A DNA stretch of 64,000 nt, from contig JAJJXM010000022.1 in the NCBI GenBank assembly GCA_024516155.1, positions 496,001 to 560,000 of the forward strand, given 5' to 3'. Origin of the DNA: Pyronema omphalodes. Lineage: Eukaryota; Ascomycota; Pezizomycetes; Pezizales; Pyronemataceae. The notes below the pieces were generated by a model. That model searched no databases. It was not told the origin of the DNA and was given only the letters and a program-made list of their open reading frames with translations. Position numbers and translations under genes: made by a program. Below, piece after piece: positions 1 through 11,924 of this stretch (its first letter is position 1; each line of letters starts with the position of its first letter).

Positions 1-1804
1 ATCTTAGGGTGAAGTTGACTTGTGCTGTGAAGACTTTGGAATTAAAGAGGACTGAGTCGCCGTTTCGAAGGGGGCCTAGGATGTTGACACAATGCTGGGG
101 GGTGCCGGCAAATAATACCCCGGAAAATAATTCCGGTCGTTGGTTTATTGCATAACGAACTATTAGGCCTCCTAGAGAATGCGCAATTACCATTGCACCT
201 TTTCCTTTTCGTTTCGTCATTGGATCCTCCCCAGGAGAAAGTTGATTACAGGGAAGAGATTCCAGGAATTTTATAAGACGGTCTGCGATCAATGCGGGTG
301 ATAAGCGCCAGTCATAACCCCAATCATGAACTCTTCTATCATGTTGCGCAGCATTTGCTTTTAGGCGGCGGATTAAACGCCGGGATATATCCACTCCGGA
401 TATCGATTTTAACATTCCATCAGCATAGATTTGATGTTCTGCCATTTCTTCGTCTTCTGGATTCAAGCCTAGTTCTAAATCAATTTTCCGAAGATTGAAC
501 CCGACTTTTAATGGAATCCAAACTCGACGACCAGTAGCTGTATCCCGAAGAATCGACCCACGGTATCCTCCCATAACTACCACATCCCCAGTGACGGTAT
601 CAATTGCATCCAGCGCTGGAGACTTGGGAAGAACTGGCGATGCTTCTGACTCGTTGAATGGATTTAGGGATGCTACATGTTGCCGGATTTGATGCAATTG
701 AGGCACATCTGGTAACCCGGAGATAAACTGGTCTTTGATAGCTTTGAACCGGGAATTGGTCATTTGCGTTACATGATGGAAGCGGGCGTCATCGCCGATG
801 CTGGAGGTTGCGGAGCCACCTGTGTGCATACGCACTAGAGATATACGGTGTAGAGAGGAAGCTGAGGAGGAGCGGCGGAGAGGTTTAGGACGGGATGGGG
901 TCGGGAGTGCTGCGGAAGTTGTGTCTGCTGCTCCTGTCGCAGCTGCCGCCTTGGGGAATTCTGCATCTCGTGGCGAGCGAGAGAAGAAGGTTGCGCTGCG
1001 GGGTGAGGAGAAAAGGTCCTTTGTGGATGGTAGGTTCAAGTTCGATAATGTAGTCTTTGCGCGCTGTCGACGAAACCTATCTGCTATACTCTCGGATGAC
1101 GCTTCCGATCGTACAAACGAAGGGAGGGATACATCGAATGATGGTAGGGAAACATTTTTCGGTAATGATGGGAGGTTGAATGATGATAGAGAAAAAGTGT
1201 TTTTTTTGTGATGATGCTGATGCTGATGATGCACCTGTTGCGTCTGTGGGTGACGATGAAGTGACGGAATATGGTTATGGTGATCGTCGACTGGGGTTGG
1301 TTTCAAGGCGGGACGTGCAGTAACAGGTACAGATACAGGTGTAACAGGAGTTGAGGGAGATTCCGGTTCCTGTTCCTGTTCTGGTTCGCCAGCTTCATCA
1401 TCCGATGAGATGGGAGATGTCCGTGTGAGGGGTTGGTTGTGGCTTGCGGCGGATGCATACAACACTGAGCTCTGAGTTCTTGACAGAATTGGTGCTATCA
1501 ATGATTCTGCTTCGATTTCTCGAACTGCGCCGGGACGGGAAATGGTTGTTGGTGGATGGTCATTGAGGGCGTCGGTATCGTCATCAGATGAGGCTGGTGG
1601 TGGTATAGAGTTCAACTCGTAGGTGGTCAGTCTTAAAGATTGGTGATGTTGTTGTTGTTGCGGTAGCTGTTGATAGCTTCCTTCAGCCGTCGTCGCCGTC
1701 GTCGCCGTCGTTTTAGTCGCGGTCGTAGTTTCTATAGTCGTTGCTATCGTTTCCTGCTCCAAATCCCTAGCGTGCATCTCAGAAACCGTCGCCATCTCAG
1801 CCAT
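1..1804 (-). CDS. Alpha/beta-hydrolase (LCAT/lipase-like), 5' part, runs off the window
   Basis: The minus strand is open for 601 codons from the ATG at 1804 to the window edge, with an in-frame TGA upstream, so this start is the first possible. Residues 1 to about 385 are low complexity (poly-T/A, Q/H runs, Ser/Pro-rich), suggesting a disordered N-terminus. The conserved part follows: a segment with VVVMGGYRGS and WIPLKVGFNLRKIDLELGL, then HDWGYDWRLSP, then the nucleophile elbow AHSLGG (serine near residue 543) and GTPQHCVNILGPLRNGD. These match a fungal family of lecithin:cholesterol-acyltransferase-like hydrolases. The Asp/His partners of the triad must lie beyond the edge. Substrate is unknown; action on a lipid ester is inferred from the fold. 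No intron is needed in the visible part. Confidence 0.88.
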   Translation of the reverse strand, partial: MAEMATVSEMHARDLEQETIATTIETTTATKTTATTATTAEGSYQQLPQQQQHHQSLRLTTYELNSIPPPASSDDDTDALNDHPPTTISRPGAVREIEAESLIAPILSRTQSSVLYASAASHNQPLTRTSPISSDDEAGEPEQEQEPESPSTPVTPVSVPVTARPALKPTPVDDHHNHIPSLHRHPQTQQVHHQHQHHHKKNTFSLSSFNLPSLPKNVSLPSFDVSLPSFVRSEASSESIADRFRRQRAKTTLSNLNLPSTKDLFSSPRSATFFSRSPRDAEFPKAAAATGAADTTSAALPTPSRPKPLRRSSSASSLHRISLVRMHTGGSATSSIGDDARFHHVTQMTNSRFKAIKDQFISGLPDVPQLHQIRQHVASLNPFNESEASPVLPKSPALDAIDTVTGDVVVMGGYRGSILRDTATGRRVWIPLKVGFNLRKIDLELGLNPEDEEMAEHQIYADGMLKSISGVDISRRLIRRLKANAAQHDRRVHDWGYDWRLSPALIADRLIKFLESLPCNQLSPGEDPMTKRKGKGAMVIAHSLGGLIVRYAINQRPELFSGVLFAGTPQHCVNILGPLRNGDSVLFNSKVFTAQVNFTLR

Positions 1805-3830
1805 CTCAACTTTGCGATGTAAATCAAAACTTGAAATATTCCGAGTTCAAAGATGTCGCGCGTAGAGGATTGGATTAAAAGGATTCGCAGATGAGAAAAA
1901 AAGGGAATGTAATATGTAAGTCGGTATCAGAGTATGTAATGCCTCAACCACCGACCGGGTCGCTAAGAACCCGTCCGGTCCGTCCGTTCGTTCGTTCCAA
2001 TTCAAATCAAAGACGATCCACAAATTGGGAGTGGTGTGCTGTGTATGCATAGTATATTCGGCATCAGTGTTACTCCGAGCATCCGTCCGTCATCCGCCCT
2101 AATATTTGCTGTGGTTGACCATGACCATTGAAAATCAATTGGAAAATCCCCATTGAAAAAAATGTAAAAATCTAAAAATCTAAAATTGTAAGCTGGCTGC
2201 TGGCTGGCTCCAATGATCCCATCTCATCCATTCAAACCGCTACGATTGCCGTAATGTCCGATCCCAACGATTAGCAGCAGCAGGTTTCTGTTGCTGTGCC
2301 ATGATTCGCTCATCACCACCGCGGTCGGTCGATGATTATAATCAACGGGAAAGTATCATAGTGAATGACGACTGACGGCCGACGACTGACGACTTACAAC
2401 CAGATAGCAACAAGCAACAACAACAAATACACTTCTCATACCTTCTTCCTAAAGCTCGTGATAGGTCCTGAATATGCCTTGTTATGACAAACTTCAAATA
2501 TCAACTTCCAAACATCTATGCACGCCTTGGGCTTGGAATCGTGTAATCGGTAGTCGGTAATCCGGTAATCCAGAGGCTGTGCTGAGTCCTGACAGCTGTG
2601 CCGCTCACTGTGTCTAAGATTCCCGGTGTACGGTACGGTGTTCCCAGCATACCCAGCACATTCTACCTATTCTACCCATTCTTACTATTCTTCCTATCTT
2701 TATCCACCTCGTAACAGCCATGGAATACCTAGCTCCTATCTCCGCCCGATTCAAACTTTCGCTGGTCATCACGAAATATGCTGAGCTTTCAACACTAAAC
2801 TCCCTAACCAATTCAACCTTGATCCAGTATCGCGCATCGGTGTTTCCAGAAGCCGGTTCCCGCTATCGAGCTTCCGGGCGATGCAGGGGAGGGGTTGATC
2901 CGTAGCCTAGCAGCGCGGTTGGTATGTACTTCAAGACTTCGGGCTTGACTCCGCTTGCTTAAGATGCTTGGATGCTGTATATATGACGCCAAGTTACATG
3001 CGTATCCGTCGTAACGTCGTAACGTCGTAAGCTTGGCAGGGACTGGCCGGGGGGGGGGGGGGGTGATCGCAGAAAACCTATATTAAGTACCATCCCTGCA
3101 GTGTCAATAGTGTCAAGTATAGCAGTATCAAGCATAGCATTATCAACAGTATCAAGCATAACAAAATCAATAGTATCAAGCATAGCAAACCAAACAGTAT
3201 CAAACAAAAAATCCGGAGAAAAAGAGCAGTGGGGCAGTGAAGGTGGATACCTATATCGATGAGATTTCAAGAATTCTGTGCTCGTTCTAGCTCTACATAG
3301 CTACATAGGTACAGCAAAAGATATACCCTATATGCTGCGGAACTTTGATCTTTGGGGTTTGTGTTCAATGTGATAAGGAAGAGCTGAGTTGGTTGACCGT
3401 TGTGTGAGACTGGAACGGAAGAGAAAGATGGAAGTGGAGGAGTGTATTCATTGAGAATGATAGTGATCTAGCTCTACGCATCTACAGAGGGAGATATAGT
3501 ATATACCAAATGTGGAAACTCCACCTCCACGTGCCAGTCGCGTAAGCCCGAAGTGCGGCCAAGACACCGGAACTCTAGGCGACTTTTGACAGGTTGGGCT
3601 ATGGACTGGGCTGGGCTGAACTGGGCTGAGCTGAGCGGGCTGGGTGTGGGGTGAATTGAAGTTCAAGTTGAAGATGTCATCTGCTCGGGTCTCATATATC
3701 GAAACCAGATGTCAAATGATAAGGTGGATCAGTCATATCACTCATGGCAATTATGGGAATCAGAAGCCTCTTCCAAGCGGTGATTTGTGTGAAAAAATGA
3801 AAAGCTGAGAGACATCTGAATATCTGAATA

Positions 3831-3982
3831 TCTTCACATCTTCACATCTTCACATCTTCACATCTTCACATCTTCACATCTTCACATCTTCACATCTTCA
3901 CATCTTCACATCTTCACATCTTCACATCTTCACATCTTCACATCTTCACATCTTCACATCTTCACATCTTCACATCTTCACA
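3831..3982. repeat. Minisatellite, 8-bp unit CTTCACAT, about 19 copies
   Basis: Near-perfect tandem repetition of CTTCACAT over 152 bp in intergenic DNA. No copy is visibly mutated in the core, which points to recent expansion or ongoing slippage. Confidence 0.95.
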
Positions 3983-4486
3983 ATTGACAAAAACCACATA
4001 CACCTCAATCACATGCCCAGAAAACAGTAAATAAACCATTCACATTCTCCATATTCACATTGCATCATCGTGGTGCAGTTATCAAGTGATCAATAATGCA
4101 GCTCTATACCTGAGACTTCAGACTGTCATGTATCTATTACCAAAGTTTCTATTGACATACTACTTAACTGCTGAACTGCGGAATACTTCTATATATTATC
4201 TATTTGATAAAGTAGACATTGTGAGTATTATTATCATTATCGTTTTCCACGGGTAGCTCGGTGGATTGGTAGATGGTGACAAAAATAGTGACTGACAATG
4301 GCTGTGACCAGAGACCAGAGACCAGAGACCAGAGATGTATATATGTAACAGTAGGCTAATTACATTAACAGAAAATTTATTTGGTTCAGGAATGTTATAA
4401 ATCACAGGACTTTGAATTACACAACATACTCAACATACTCAACGTAATTCTATATCTATCGTATTTTTGACTATATGGATGTTGCC

Positions 4487-4565
4487 GTCTTTACTGTCTT
4501 TACTGTCTTTACTGTCTTTACTGTCTTTACTGTCTTTACTGTCTTTACTGTCTTTACTGTCTTTT
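4487..4565. repeat. Minisatellite, 9-bp unit TACTGTCTT, about 8 copies
   Basis: Perfect tandem copies of TACTGTCTT. Because the unit is a multiple of three it creates a spurious Leu-Leu-Ser ORF on the plus strand, which has no other coding evidence. Confidence 0.93.
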
Positions 4566-5037
4566 TTCACGATTTCAAAATATCAAGGTTTCAAGGTTTT
4601 AAGAATATTTTTTTTTTCTGTCATCATAGTTGTCTTCTATAAAGAATGAATATATGAAGTTCATAAATGGATATAATGGGAATAGAAGATATATATATGT
4701 GTTTTGTTGTACCATCGATTCATCTTACATGGTTATAGGTATCGATTGCATATATTAGGGGATTGATCCCCTAGTACCCTTCCACTCTTTCCCCACCTAA
4801 CCCTCCCCTTTCCACTCCTCGCAACATCAAAAAACATAAACCAAACATTACGGAATATAACCTTCTCCTCTAATTCCAAACGCAAATACAATAACGCCGT
4901 GCACCAGCACCACAAAAGACCAAATTCCCCTTACATCCAATCACCTAGTTATATTCATCCCTACATTCTCCAGCCCCCCTTCCCTCTCACCCCCTCCTCC
5001 TCCCGCCCTCCTCCCGCCCTTCTTCCGTACCTCCCAC

Positions 5038-5922
5038 CTACCGCATAGTTGGCGGTCTACTCTCCCTATTCCAAACCACCCTAGTCCTCAACCACTCCAC
5101 AGCCTCTCTAACACCCTGACCTTCCAGAGCACTAACCGGCAGAACCCTAGAATCCCTCGCGCCCAATTCCACAACCACGGGCATTACCACCTCCTTCAAT
5201 TCCGCGATTTCCAAGCTCTCATCTCTATCCTGTTTATTCGCCAGCACCAATATCGGCACGCCTTCAGTTTCCTCACTTTCAATGACCTCTCGAAGAACTT
5301 CTACAACCTCGGAATTAATCCGGGGAAGATCAGTAGAGTCGATTACGAAGACTATTGCATGTGCGGAGGAATAGTAGGATTTCCAGAGCTTGCGAAGTGT
5401 CGATTGCCCGCCGATGTCCCAGAGTTTTAGGTACACTGAGGGATTGGATAATGGGATTAGGGATACGTTTTGGCCGACGGTGGGGATGGTGCTGCCGATG
5501 CTCGGAGAGGTGGTTGAGAGGTAGAGGGATTTGATTTTTTCGAGAAGGGTCTATGTAGATGCGGGATTAGCAGCTGGGCAAAGCCGGGCGGAGACGGGTG
5601 AAACTGGGTAAAGCTGGGCAAATCCGGGCGAAGCAAAGCAAAGCAGAGCGAAGTGGAGAAGCGCGCTCCGTAACACAGCGTCAATGGAAAGTGAAAGTAA
5701 AGTGTAACCTACAGTTTTCCCCGCATTATCGAGGCCTAGCAGTCTATTTTCCCAGGTATCAGTAACGCTCTTACAGCTCTACAGCTCTACAGCTCTCCCG
5801 AAGCACTCTCGAAGCCGGAGTCGATGAAGCTCTTTTTGAATAACAATAGGGAGAACTCACAATACGGAATACTCCTCCTTACTTGTCACATATTGATATA
5901 ATCCTTTTGCGAGGTGATACAT
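5038..5922 (-). CDS. arl3: ARF-family small GTPase, ARFRP1/Arl3 type, three exons
   Basis: Spliced from exons 5922-5861, 5743-5713 and 5550-5038 (minus strand) with introns starting GTGAGT and GTAGGT and ending TAG. The product is 201 aa, the usual ARFRP1 length. Visible GTPase motifs are GLDNAGKT (residues 24-31), the switch I threonine in PTVGQN (about 54-58), DIGGQ (76-80) and NKQD (136-139). The N-terminus MYHLAKGLYQY resembles ARFRP1/Arl3, which lacks the ARF myristoylation glycine and is instead N-acetylated for Golgi targeting. Known family role: recruitment of Arl1 and golgin tethers at the trans-Golgi network. The 31-nt middle exon carries almost the whole P-loop, so unspliced reading hides the N-terminus. 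Family assignment is secure; orthology is inferred. Confidence 0.95.
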
Positions 5923-8855
5923 GACTTGCTGGTGATTGCGATTTGGCTGGTCGTTGCTACTCGTTGCTGGTAATTGTGATTGTTGTTGCTAGTGATTGCG
6001 ATTATGATGGGGATGGTGATTATGCTGTAACCAAGCTGACCAAGCTGAGCTGACCAAGCTGAGGATTTTCGTATTGCTGAGCGTTGCTGAACGTTGAGGT
6101 TGCAGCTGTTACGCGTTGTGGAGCTTGTGGAACTTATGATAGTTTCGCGTTGTATGTATGCCCCGCGCTGCGCTACGGTCGCGTCGGCGGTGGGGATGAG
6201 TGCAACAGCGGCCAGCCACATATGTAGAGTCTAGACAGACATCTGGGGGGTGGTTATGGCTTGGCTTGGCTTGGCTTGGTTTGGATGCATGGTGCTATGG
6301 TTATTGGGTGGCTGTGGCTTGGCTGGTCGCTGTATGGAATCTGGATAATATCATCATGGTGCACTGTGGTTGGTGATTGGACTTTGGTTGGTGACTGTAC
6401 GTGGTTGGAGCTGATATTGATGGATACATAGCAGCTACATATGTCATAGCTGGATCTCTAGACCATGAAGATGGATTATGGTGGATTATTTAGTACCATA
6501 TCGTGATGAGGTTGATGAGGTTGATGACTTGGCTGGCGTACCAGGGTACCGGAGCTTGAGGGAGGGTGTTTGAGAGGGCCCGGGACCGAGGGGATGATGT
6601 GATGATGCGATGATGTTGTGATGAGTACATGTCGGATATGGTATGGTATGGTAAATGAGGTTACGTTTCATGTTTCATGTTTCATGTTTTCTACGTCGTA
6701 TTTGTAAAGTGAGGTGTCCGAGTGATTTGTTTTTGTTTCAACGCATCAGGGAATTAGTCCCCGGGCCCGATGCGGAAAAGATGGAAGAAAAGATAGAAGA
6801 AAAGACAGAATAATACAGAGCATATGCTATGCAGTGTATATAATTTCACTTGGTATTACCACGTCACCACGTGACATAACTCAATGGGGTTTTTATGCAA
6901 CCTGGACGTCTTGGAATGGTGTTTCAGTTTTGTAGATGCATTGGTTGATGAGTGCTTAGTTGCTGGTATGACTTGATTTGGAACTATTTTGTCCCTCATC
7001 AGTCAGTAAACTCCATCGTGTAATATTAATGTAAACAATCACAGTCAGGACTCAGAGACTTATTTACCATTCCAACTTGCCCCTTCCCCCTAGGATAAAA
7101 ATAAAAATGTAAATAGCAACCAGGACGACAATATAAACAATCACGTCTATATTACAACCTTCAGTATACCCCACAAATCACCACAACCCCTTGAAATGTG
7201 CTACACTCCCGAATAAGCACCTCTCTGAAATAACCTGCTGACTGATATCCGATGGCGCAGCAGGTAGTAACTGCAGTCTATGACGCGGCCTTCTTCCGGG
7301 GGGTACAGCAGAACTCGACGATAAGGACCATCATGAGAGGCTTCCAAACACCCACAGTAGAAGTTCTAAACAATGCAACCGCTCTCACGATGCCATACCT
7401 TGCCACAATTTCTAATCCTAATACTCTGGATGGGCTCTCATGTTCCCGCCAGATGAGCCTAGCTAGCTATTGAACTTAAAGAGACGATGACCCGCCCACC
7501 CAGAATCAAACCGGTTTGCAGATACAATAAAAATTACGTATTAATATCCTGCAGATAGATCAGCAAGTACTAGCATACTAGACCAAAGAGGGTTATCCGC
7601 TTAGTGCTACAACTACCTGGACTCCATGCTCATACCGGATCATCGTCAATCACTCGCAATTTTCAATCCCTAGAAACACCGGTTCTGTGAGTTACATGAC
7701 CTTGTAATCGAGCCAATGTGAAGGGTTGTAGAGAATGGGAAAGGTCGCAACGGAAATAGAAGGGGGATGACTGCGTAGTAATATGGAGGGGAATTAAAAG
7801 GTTGGTAGATTGGCTAAAATAACGGTCTGCAACACATCATCACCACACCCCCTAACGGTAGGACTGTGGGTTTTCTTAATACGTTTCCGGGCATAGATAA
7901 TATGTATAATATTCAAGTTTAACTGCCGATGCTTGCTTGAGAGGGGCTTTGATTTGATCTGAAATGAGTTTAATCATACTCCTTTCGAGGTATGCGGGAT
8001 AGAAGAAACATTTATCCTGTCCTCATGGCCGAAACCACCTAATAAGATAACCCTATTTTCAGCTTCCTAATTAGTCAAGAGGGGCCCATAGTAGGAACTG
8101 GGCGCCCAAGACCGCGAGTAGCTGTGGGAGATCCATGTCATGGTCGACTACAGTCACCCAGACTCCAGTACATGCGGTCCAAACCATGGTATTCGAAATT
8201 CCGTAGCGAGGACTAGACTAGAAAGACCGTCTATATTTCTGCTCCAAAAGCCTCTCCGACAAATAGAACCTGACATAACCAACACTAAAGCTATGATATT
8301 CTAAAATGTGTTACTATACCAATCAATTACCACATCGAAGCTGTGAAGAATTAATTAGATAGCCTCATTCAGTACATGTACCGGCCCTGCTTTATAACCC
8401 TCTCAAGTAGCATGGCGTTCTATGGCTTGAGAAACCCTGAAACTGAAATATTACCCACAGTCCATAAGACCTACTCTGCTACGATTCACGAAATAGCAGC
8501 ACGATTTGAAACTTTCAGCGAATCATTTTGAACAAGCATGCTTGAACACAGGCACTATAGCACAGACCATATAATTAATGCTACGTTTAAGGCAGTAAAT
8601 CCGACGCAGAGGCTGCTGTAACTTACAGATCTCGGAACGATGTTTTGATTAGTGTTTGGGAATGCGCGGCTTCTACTTAAAATCCAAATTGAATCTCGAA
8701 ATATCAAGACCATATATATAAACGGCATCAAAGTCGATTTACCTAAAGCCAACTTTCTCTACATACCCATCACCGCTCCTGACAACTGCTATAATCCAGC
8801 CAACTTTCCCAACAAGCAAAGGTAACCACCTAGAACCCCGTAAGTTAACACCACC
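5923..8855. other. Gene-poor intergenic region
   Basis: No supported gene. It starts with the upstream region of the GTPase gene, contains short CTTGG runs near 6258 and a relic of a LINE 3' end at 7950-8059. Reading frames here are short and lack family resemblance or splice support. Confidence 0.6.
7950..8059 (-). mobile_element. Diverged LINE 3'-end relic
   Basis: Read on the minus strand it has the same order of blocks as the LINE 3' end at 53280-53402: TTATTAGGTGG, GGCCATGAGGACAGGAT, CCCGCATA, then GTATGATT and an A/T-rich tail with a partial CAAAT repeat. The GGCCT hairpin has decayed. This is the oldest-looking copy in the window. Confidence 0.6.
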
Positions 8856-9287
8856 ATGTCTTCACCATCAAGATCATCCACTCCCGATCTTACTTTTCCA
8901 CCGCCGATGTCCTCAACACCCACCTCCCCCTCGCCCTCCACCACCTCCTCCTCCGACGACGACGACGATTCTTCCTCCGTCCCGGACCTCACAATAAACA
9001 CCGAGGATCCAGATGATGAAAACGATATCCCAGAATTCGACAACGCCCACGATTTTCATTGCTGGCTACTGAAAGTTTTCCGGTACACTGTTCCATCCGA
9101 GAACATAGCGCGTGCACGGCTGCAGGGTGTGCGCAGGAAATATGCACAATGGATCATCCCGAAGAATGCTACTAGTGAATGGAAGGGGTTGTTTGCTACT
9201 ATTATTGACCTTATGGCTGCTGATGATGAGGCGTTGGAGGAGGAAAATGTTTGTTGTGAAACGCATAGGATGATTCATGGATTGTAG
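8856..9287 (+). CDS. Small acidic hypothetical protein, 143 aa
   Basis: Single-exon ORF starting in a good fungal context (CACCATGTC). Residues 1-45 are Ser/Pro/Thr-rich with a run of five Asp residues. From about residue 58 there is a more ordered stretch (NAHDFHCWLLKVFRY, then VRRKYAQWIIPKNATSEWKGLFATIIDLMAADDEALEEENV) with amphipathic helical character. I recognise no family. An opposite-strand ORF overlaps the acidic stretch, but it is itself a low-complexity artefact. Expression is not shown, so this is a moderate call. Confidence 0.45.
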   Translation: MSSPSRSSTPDLTFPPPMSSTPTSPSPSTTSSSDDDDDSSSVPDLTINTEDPDDENDIPEFDNAHDFHCWLLKVFRYTVPSENIARARLQGVRRKYAQWIIPKNATSEWKGLFATIIDLMAADDEALEEENVCCETHRMIHGL

Positions 9288-11257
9288 AAACCAGGAGGAG
9301 AAGTAATGGGGGAGGGAGGGAGATACCTGGTAGAAGGAGAGGAGTTTTGGATTGGGCTCATGTATATAGAGTACACGTGGGAGATATGTACATGTATATA
9401 GAGTCACTTAAATTTGGAATTATATTTGCTGCTTGAAAAGGAGGAGCGAATACCAGGTAAAGGTTTGTGATACCTGGGCCAGGAACGTGGTTTGAGCATT
9501 ATTGTCAGACCGCTATAATAAACCGGTCGGTAGGTGTCTGCGAATCGGTATGCACAAAACATTCCCTAAACGTTATGATGTTTCGTCCAATGAAATACAT
9601 CATGTAAAGTCCATAAACCCGCCGGATCAAAAAAACAGTTCTCTGAGATTTTAATCCCTTTTTAATATCCATCGACAATCAACTTCTTTTCAACTTCTTT
9701 ACTCATTTCATTAAGTTTGGTTTTAATTGTTTTTAAGGTTACATGAGTTCCTGATGATTTGAAGATGTTACGAGATTCATTCCGACGACTGCACAGAGTT
9801 TCGTTCCTGAACTGGAAAACATGTAGCACACTGGTCACATGCCGAACAGAGAAAAGTGGTTACATGTTTATGTAGTATTGTAGCTTCATGTTTCGCTAGC
9901 TGCATGGTTAGCGCGAAGGCAGGTTGCTCGAGGGCGGGGAAATTTTGTTGCAGAAAAAAAAAATGACAGTGTAACATTTAGCATCTCTACTGGATTTCTA
10001 ATGATACGCAATTCTATCTTTTTGGAATAAAAATTTTGGATATGTTTACTGAACACAGTGTAAACTCACAAATAGCCGCGTCTTAGCGCTTCTATTGATA
10101 CGATACGATACTGTTGACCTCCAAGGCAAGCGCGTAAATACGCGACGAAAGTGCATTTAACAACGAACTGACAGACGAATACCAAAAATATTGGCTGGCC
10201 TAGAAGGCTTAACTGGGGGGCTTCCCATCGCTCTGTTTGGGGTGGATAGAACCCCAACTTCATCTATGTGATAGCAATAGAAAATCGATCCGAGTGCTCT
10301 ATTCGCATTCTATAGAGAATATTTTTTGTGGTGAAAAAGGCTCTCCGGTCCGTTGCTATAGAGCGATGGGAAGTCCTCCACTTACCTAAGCTTTTGGGCC
10401 ATGCAATCACGAAAGATTATGGTCATTAGCCTATGGGTAGCTGATTCGATGCTATGCGAGTAACCATGGAAAATACGCCTACTCAGCTAGAGTTTGATGT
10501 GTATTTTTGTATGTCTATCATTAGTTGCAATACATGCCTGAGGGCACTGATATTCTGCAGGTCTAAACATAAGTAACAGTATTGTTTTGCGTGCATGAAA
10601 CCGAGTCTGGATGTTGTTGGCGCGGGTTATGCGTTCACTTGATTCCAAGTAGCTTATCCATCCAGTAATTGGTCAATTAAAAGTAACGGATGCGATATTC
10701 TTTGATTTGCCTGTAGATTGGGCGAACTCAAAAACCACGGTACCTAAGTTTTCCGACGCACGCGAGTGCTTGCTTATGAACCGTTCATGAACTACCAGGG
10801 CTGTGTAAACAACCTGCCCATAACATCTGGGCCCCACACAATGAACTCGAATCAATAACAGTCAATCCTGACAATTGCAGTCACACCGGCACAATGTGCT
10901 GTTCACTGTCACCCCGCATCATCTTCTTCCCCTCATTTTCGCACTCTTTCACAACCCAGGACTCATCCCCACCTCGGCAGTGGGCACCATCACATCGACT
11001 TCCCGGAAAAGTAGAGAGACCTTGTTATTACGAGCTCCCGAAACTTATCATTGTTTCTGGTTCCTATTGAGGACATCGCCAGTATCAATTAATTACGGAA
11101 CGGATATCGCATCTATACTATCTGCGTCTTTGCTGTGATGTATTCATATCCGCAGCAAGAACGCACTCAGTTCATTGTAGCCAAAATTGAATAACTCCCA
11201 CCGGTATGGAGGGCAGGGACTATCTATAAAAATGTGTTTCAAGACTTTGCTAACGGC
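9288..11257. other. Intergenic, no gene seen
   Basis: About 2 kb between the small ORF and the first chromovirus. Only short unsupported ORFs on both strands. The last five bases before the element (11258-11262) are the left copy of its target-site duplication. Confidence 0.6.
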
Positions 11258-11262
11258 GTAGA

Positions 11263-11886
11263 TGTCACGGCGTAGAATCACAAGAGTAGCTAGAGAGAAA
11301 TAATGATGAAAAATAAATAAATAACTAAGATAAAAAGGGATAAGAAGAGGAGGTTATCGGGAGAAGGAGGGAGCCAAGTATGATGGAACGAAGGAACGGA
11401 GGAAGGGAGGAAAGAGGAGGAACGAATGGAGAACGAAGGAGGGAAGGGAATGAGGGATTAAGGAAGAAGACGGAGACTATGGGGGTAACGACGAAGGAGG
11501 ATGAGGGGATTATGGGAAGCTAGGTAATGGAGGAGCAAGACTAGAGAACGAGGAGTAAGGAGATAGGGTACGAAGACGAGGGAGTAGGAAGTAAGAGGAA
11601 GGAGGAAGGGTGGAACCGGAATGAAGAGGGATTTGGGATAGGGAATAGGGCGAGGGAAGGAGCGGGGAAAAGTCAAGGAGTCGGGGAAAAGAGAGGACGG
11701 AAAAGGATAAATAGTTGTAATGTTCTCCGTAGCTGAGGTTCGATATGCAACGTCTTGTATTCAACCACCAATACAAAGTCGTGCCTCGCCCTACAAAGTC
11801 TGTCCTGCCTCCCCGTGTCATAGTCTATCACTCGCCGCCGAGCCCGCGAGTCCCCTAGTCTCGTCTGCCCCCAGTCCGCCGTTACA
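11263..11886 (+). repeat. 5' LTR of element 1
   Basis: 624 bp, starts TGTCACGGCG and ends CCGCCGTTACA. Strongly purine-rich on the plus strand in its U3 half. Contains the TATA-like box and the presumed RNA start used for self-priming. Confidence 0.97.
11706..11714 (+). promoter_or_regulatory. TATA-like box of element 1 (GATAAATAG)
   Basis: The only convincing TATA-like motif near the R/U5 part of the LTR. Its ATAAATAG core begins 38 nt upstream of ATGCAACGT at 11745, the segment complementary to the primer-binding site, placing the expected RNA 5' end at that segment. Confidence 0.55.
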
Positions 11887-11888
11887 CT

Positions 11889-11897
11889 ACGTTGCAT
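11889..11897 (+). other. Putative self-priming primer-binding site (ACGTTGCAT)
   Basis: Two nt after the 5' LTR, where a tRNA-primed element would show TGG. No TGG is present. Instead ACGTTGCAT is exactly complementary to ATGCAACGT at 11745-11753 within the LTR. This matches Tf1/sushi-type chromoviruses, in which the folded 5' end of the element RNA primes reverse transcription. Confidence 0.6.
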
Positions 11898-11924
11898 CGC
11901 CAAACCACTACCGGACTCGCAACC

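Larger units (their letters stand above)
1805..5037. other. Intergenic region with microsatellites
   Basis: No convincing gene. It holds the divergent upstream region of the hydrolase gene, a 15-bp poly(G) tract at 3049-3063, imperfect copies of AGTATCAAGCATAGCA at about 3095-3200, an 8-bp minisatellite at 3831-3982 and a 9-bp minisatellite at 4487-4565. The right end is the 3' flank of the minus-strand GTPase gene. Short ORFs here are low complexity or lack support. Confidence 0.7.

Noticed and set aside
798..1211. Plus-strand 137-aa ORF
   Set aside because: It is antisense to the continuous hydrolase frame, which has conserved motifs.
1965..1990. CCGTCCGGTCCGTCCG resembling the hAT subterminal motif
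   Set aside because: Too short, no CAGAG end and no partner; could be chance in a GTTCG-rich stretch.
3831..3982. CRISPR-like array
   Set aside because: It is a simple 8-bp tandem repeat without spacers, in a eukaryotic genome.
7252..7473. 73-aa ORF on the plus strand
   Set aside because: No motif, no splice partner, ordinary length by chance.
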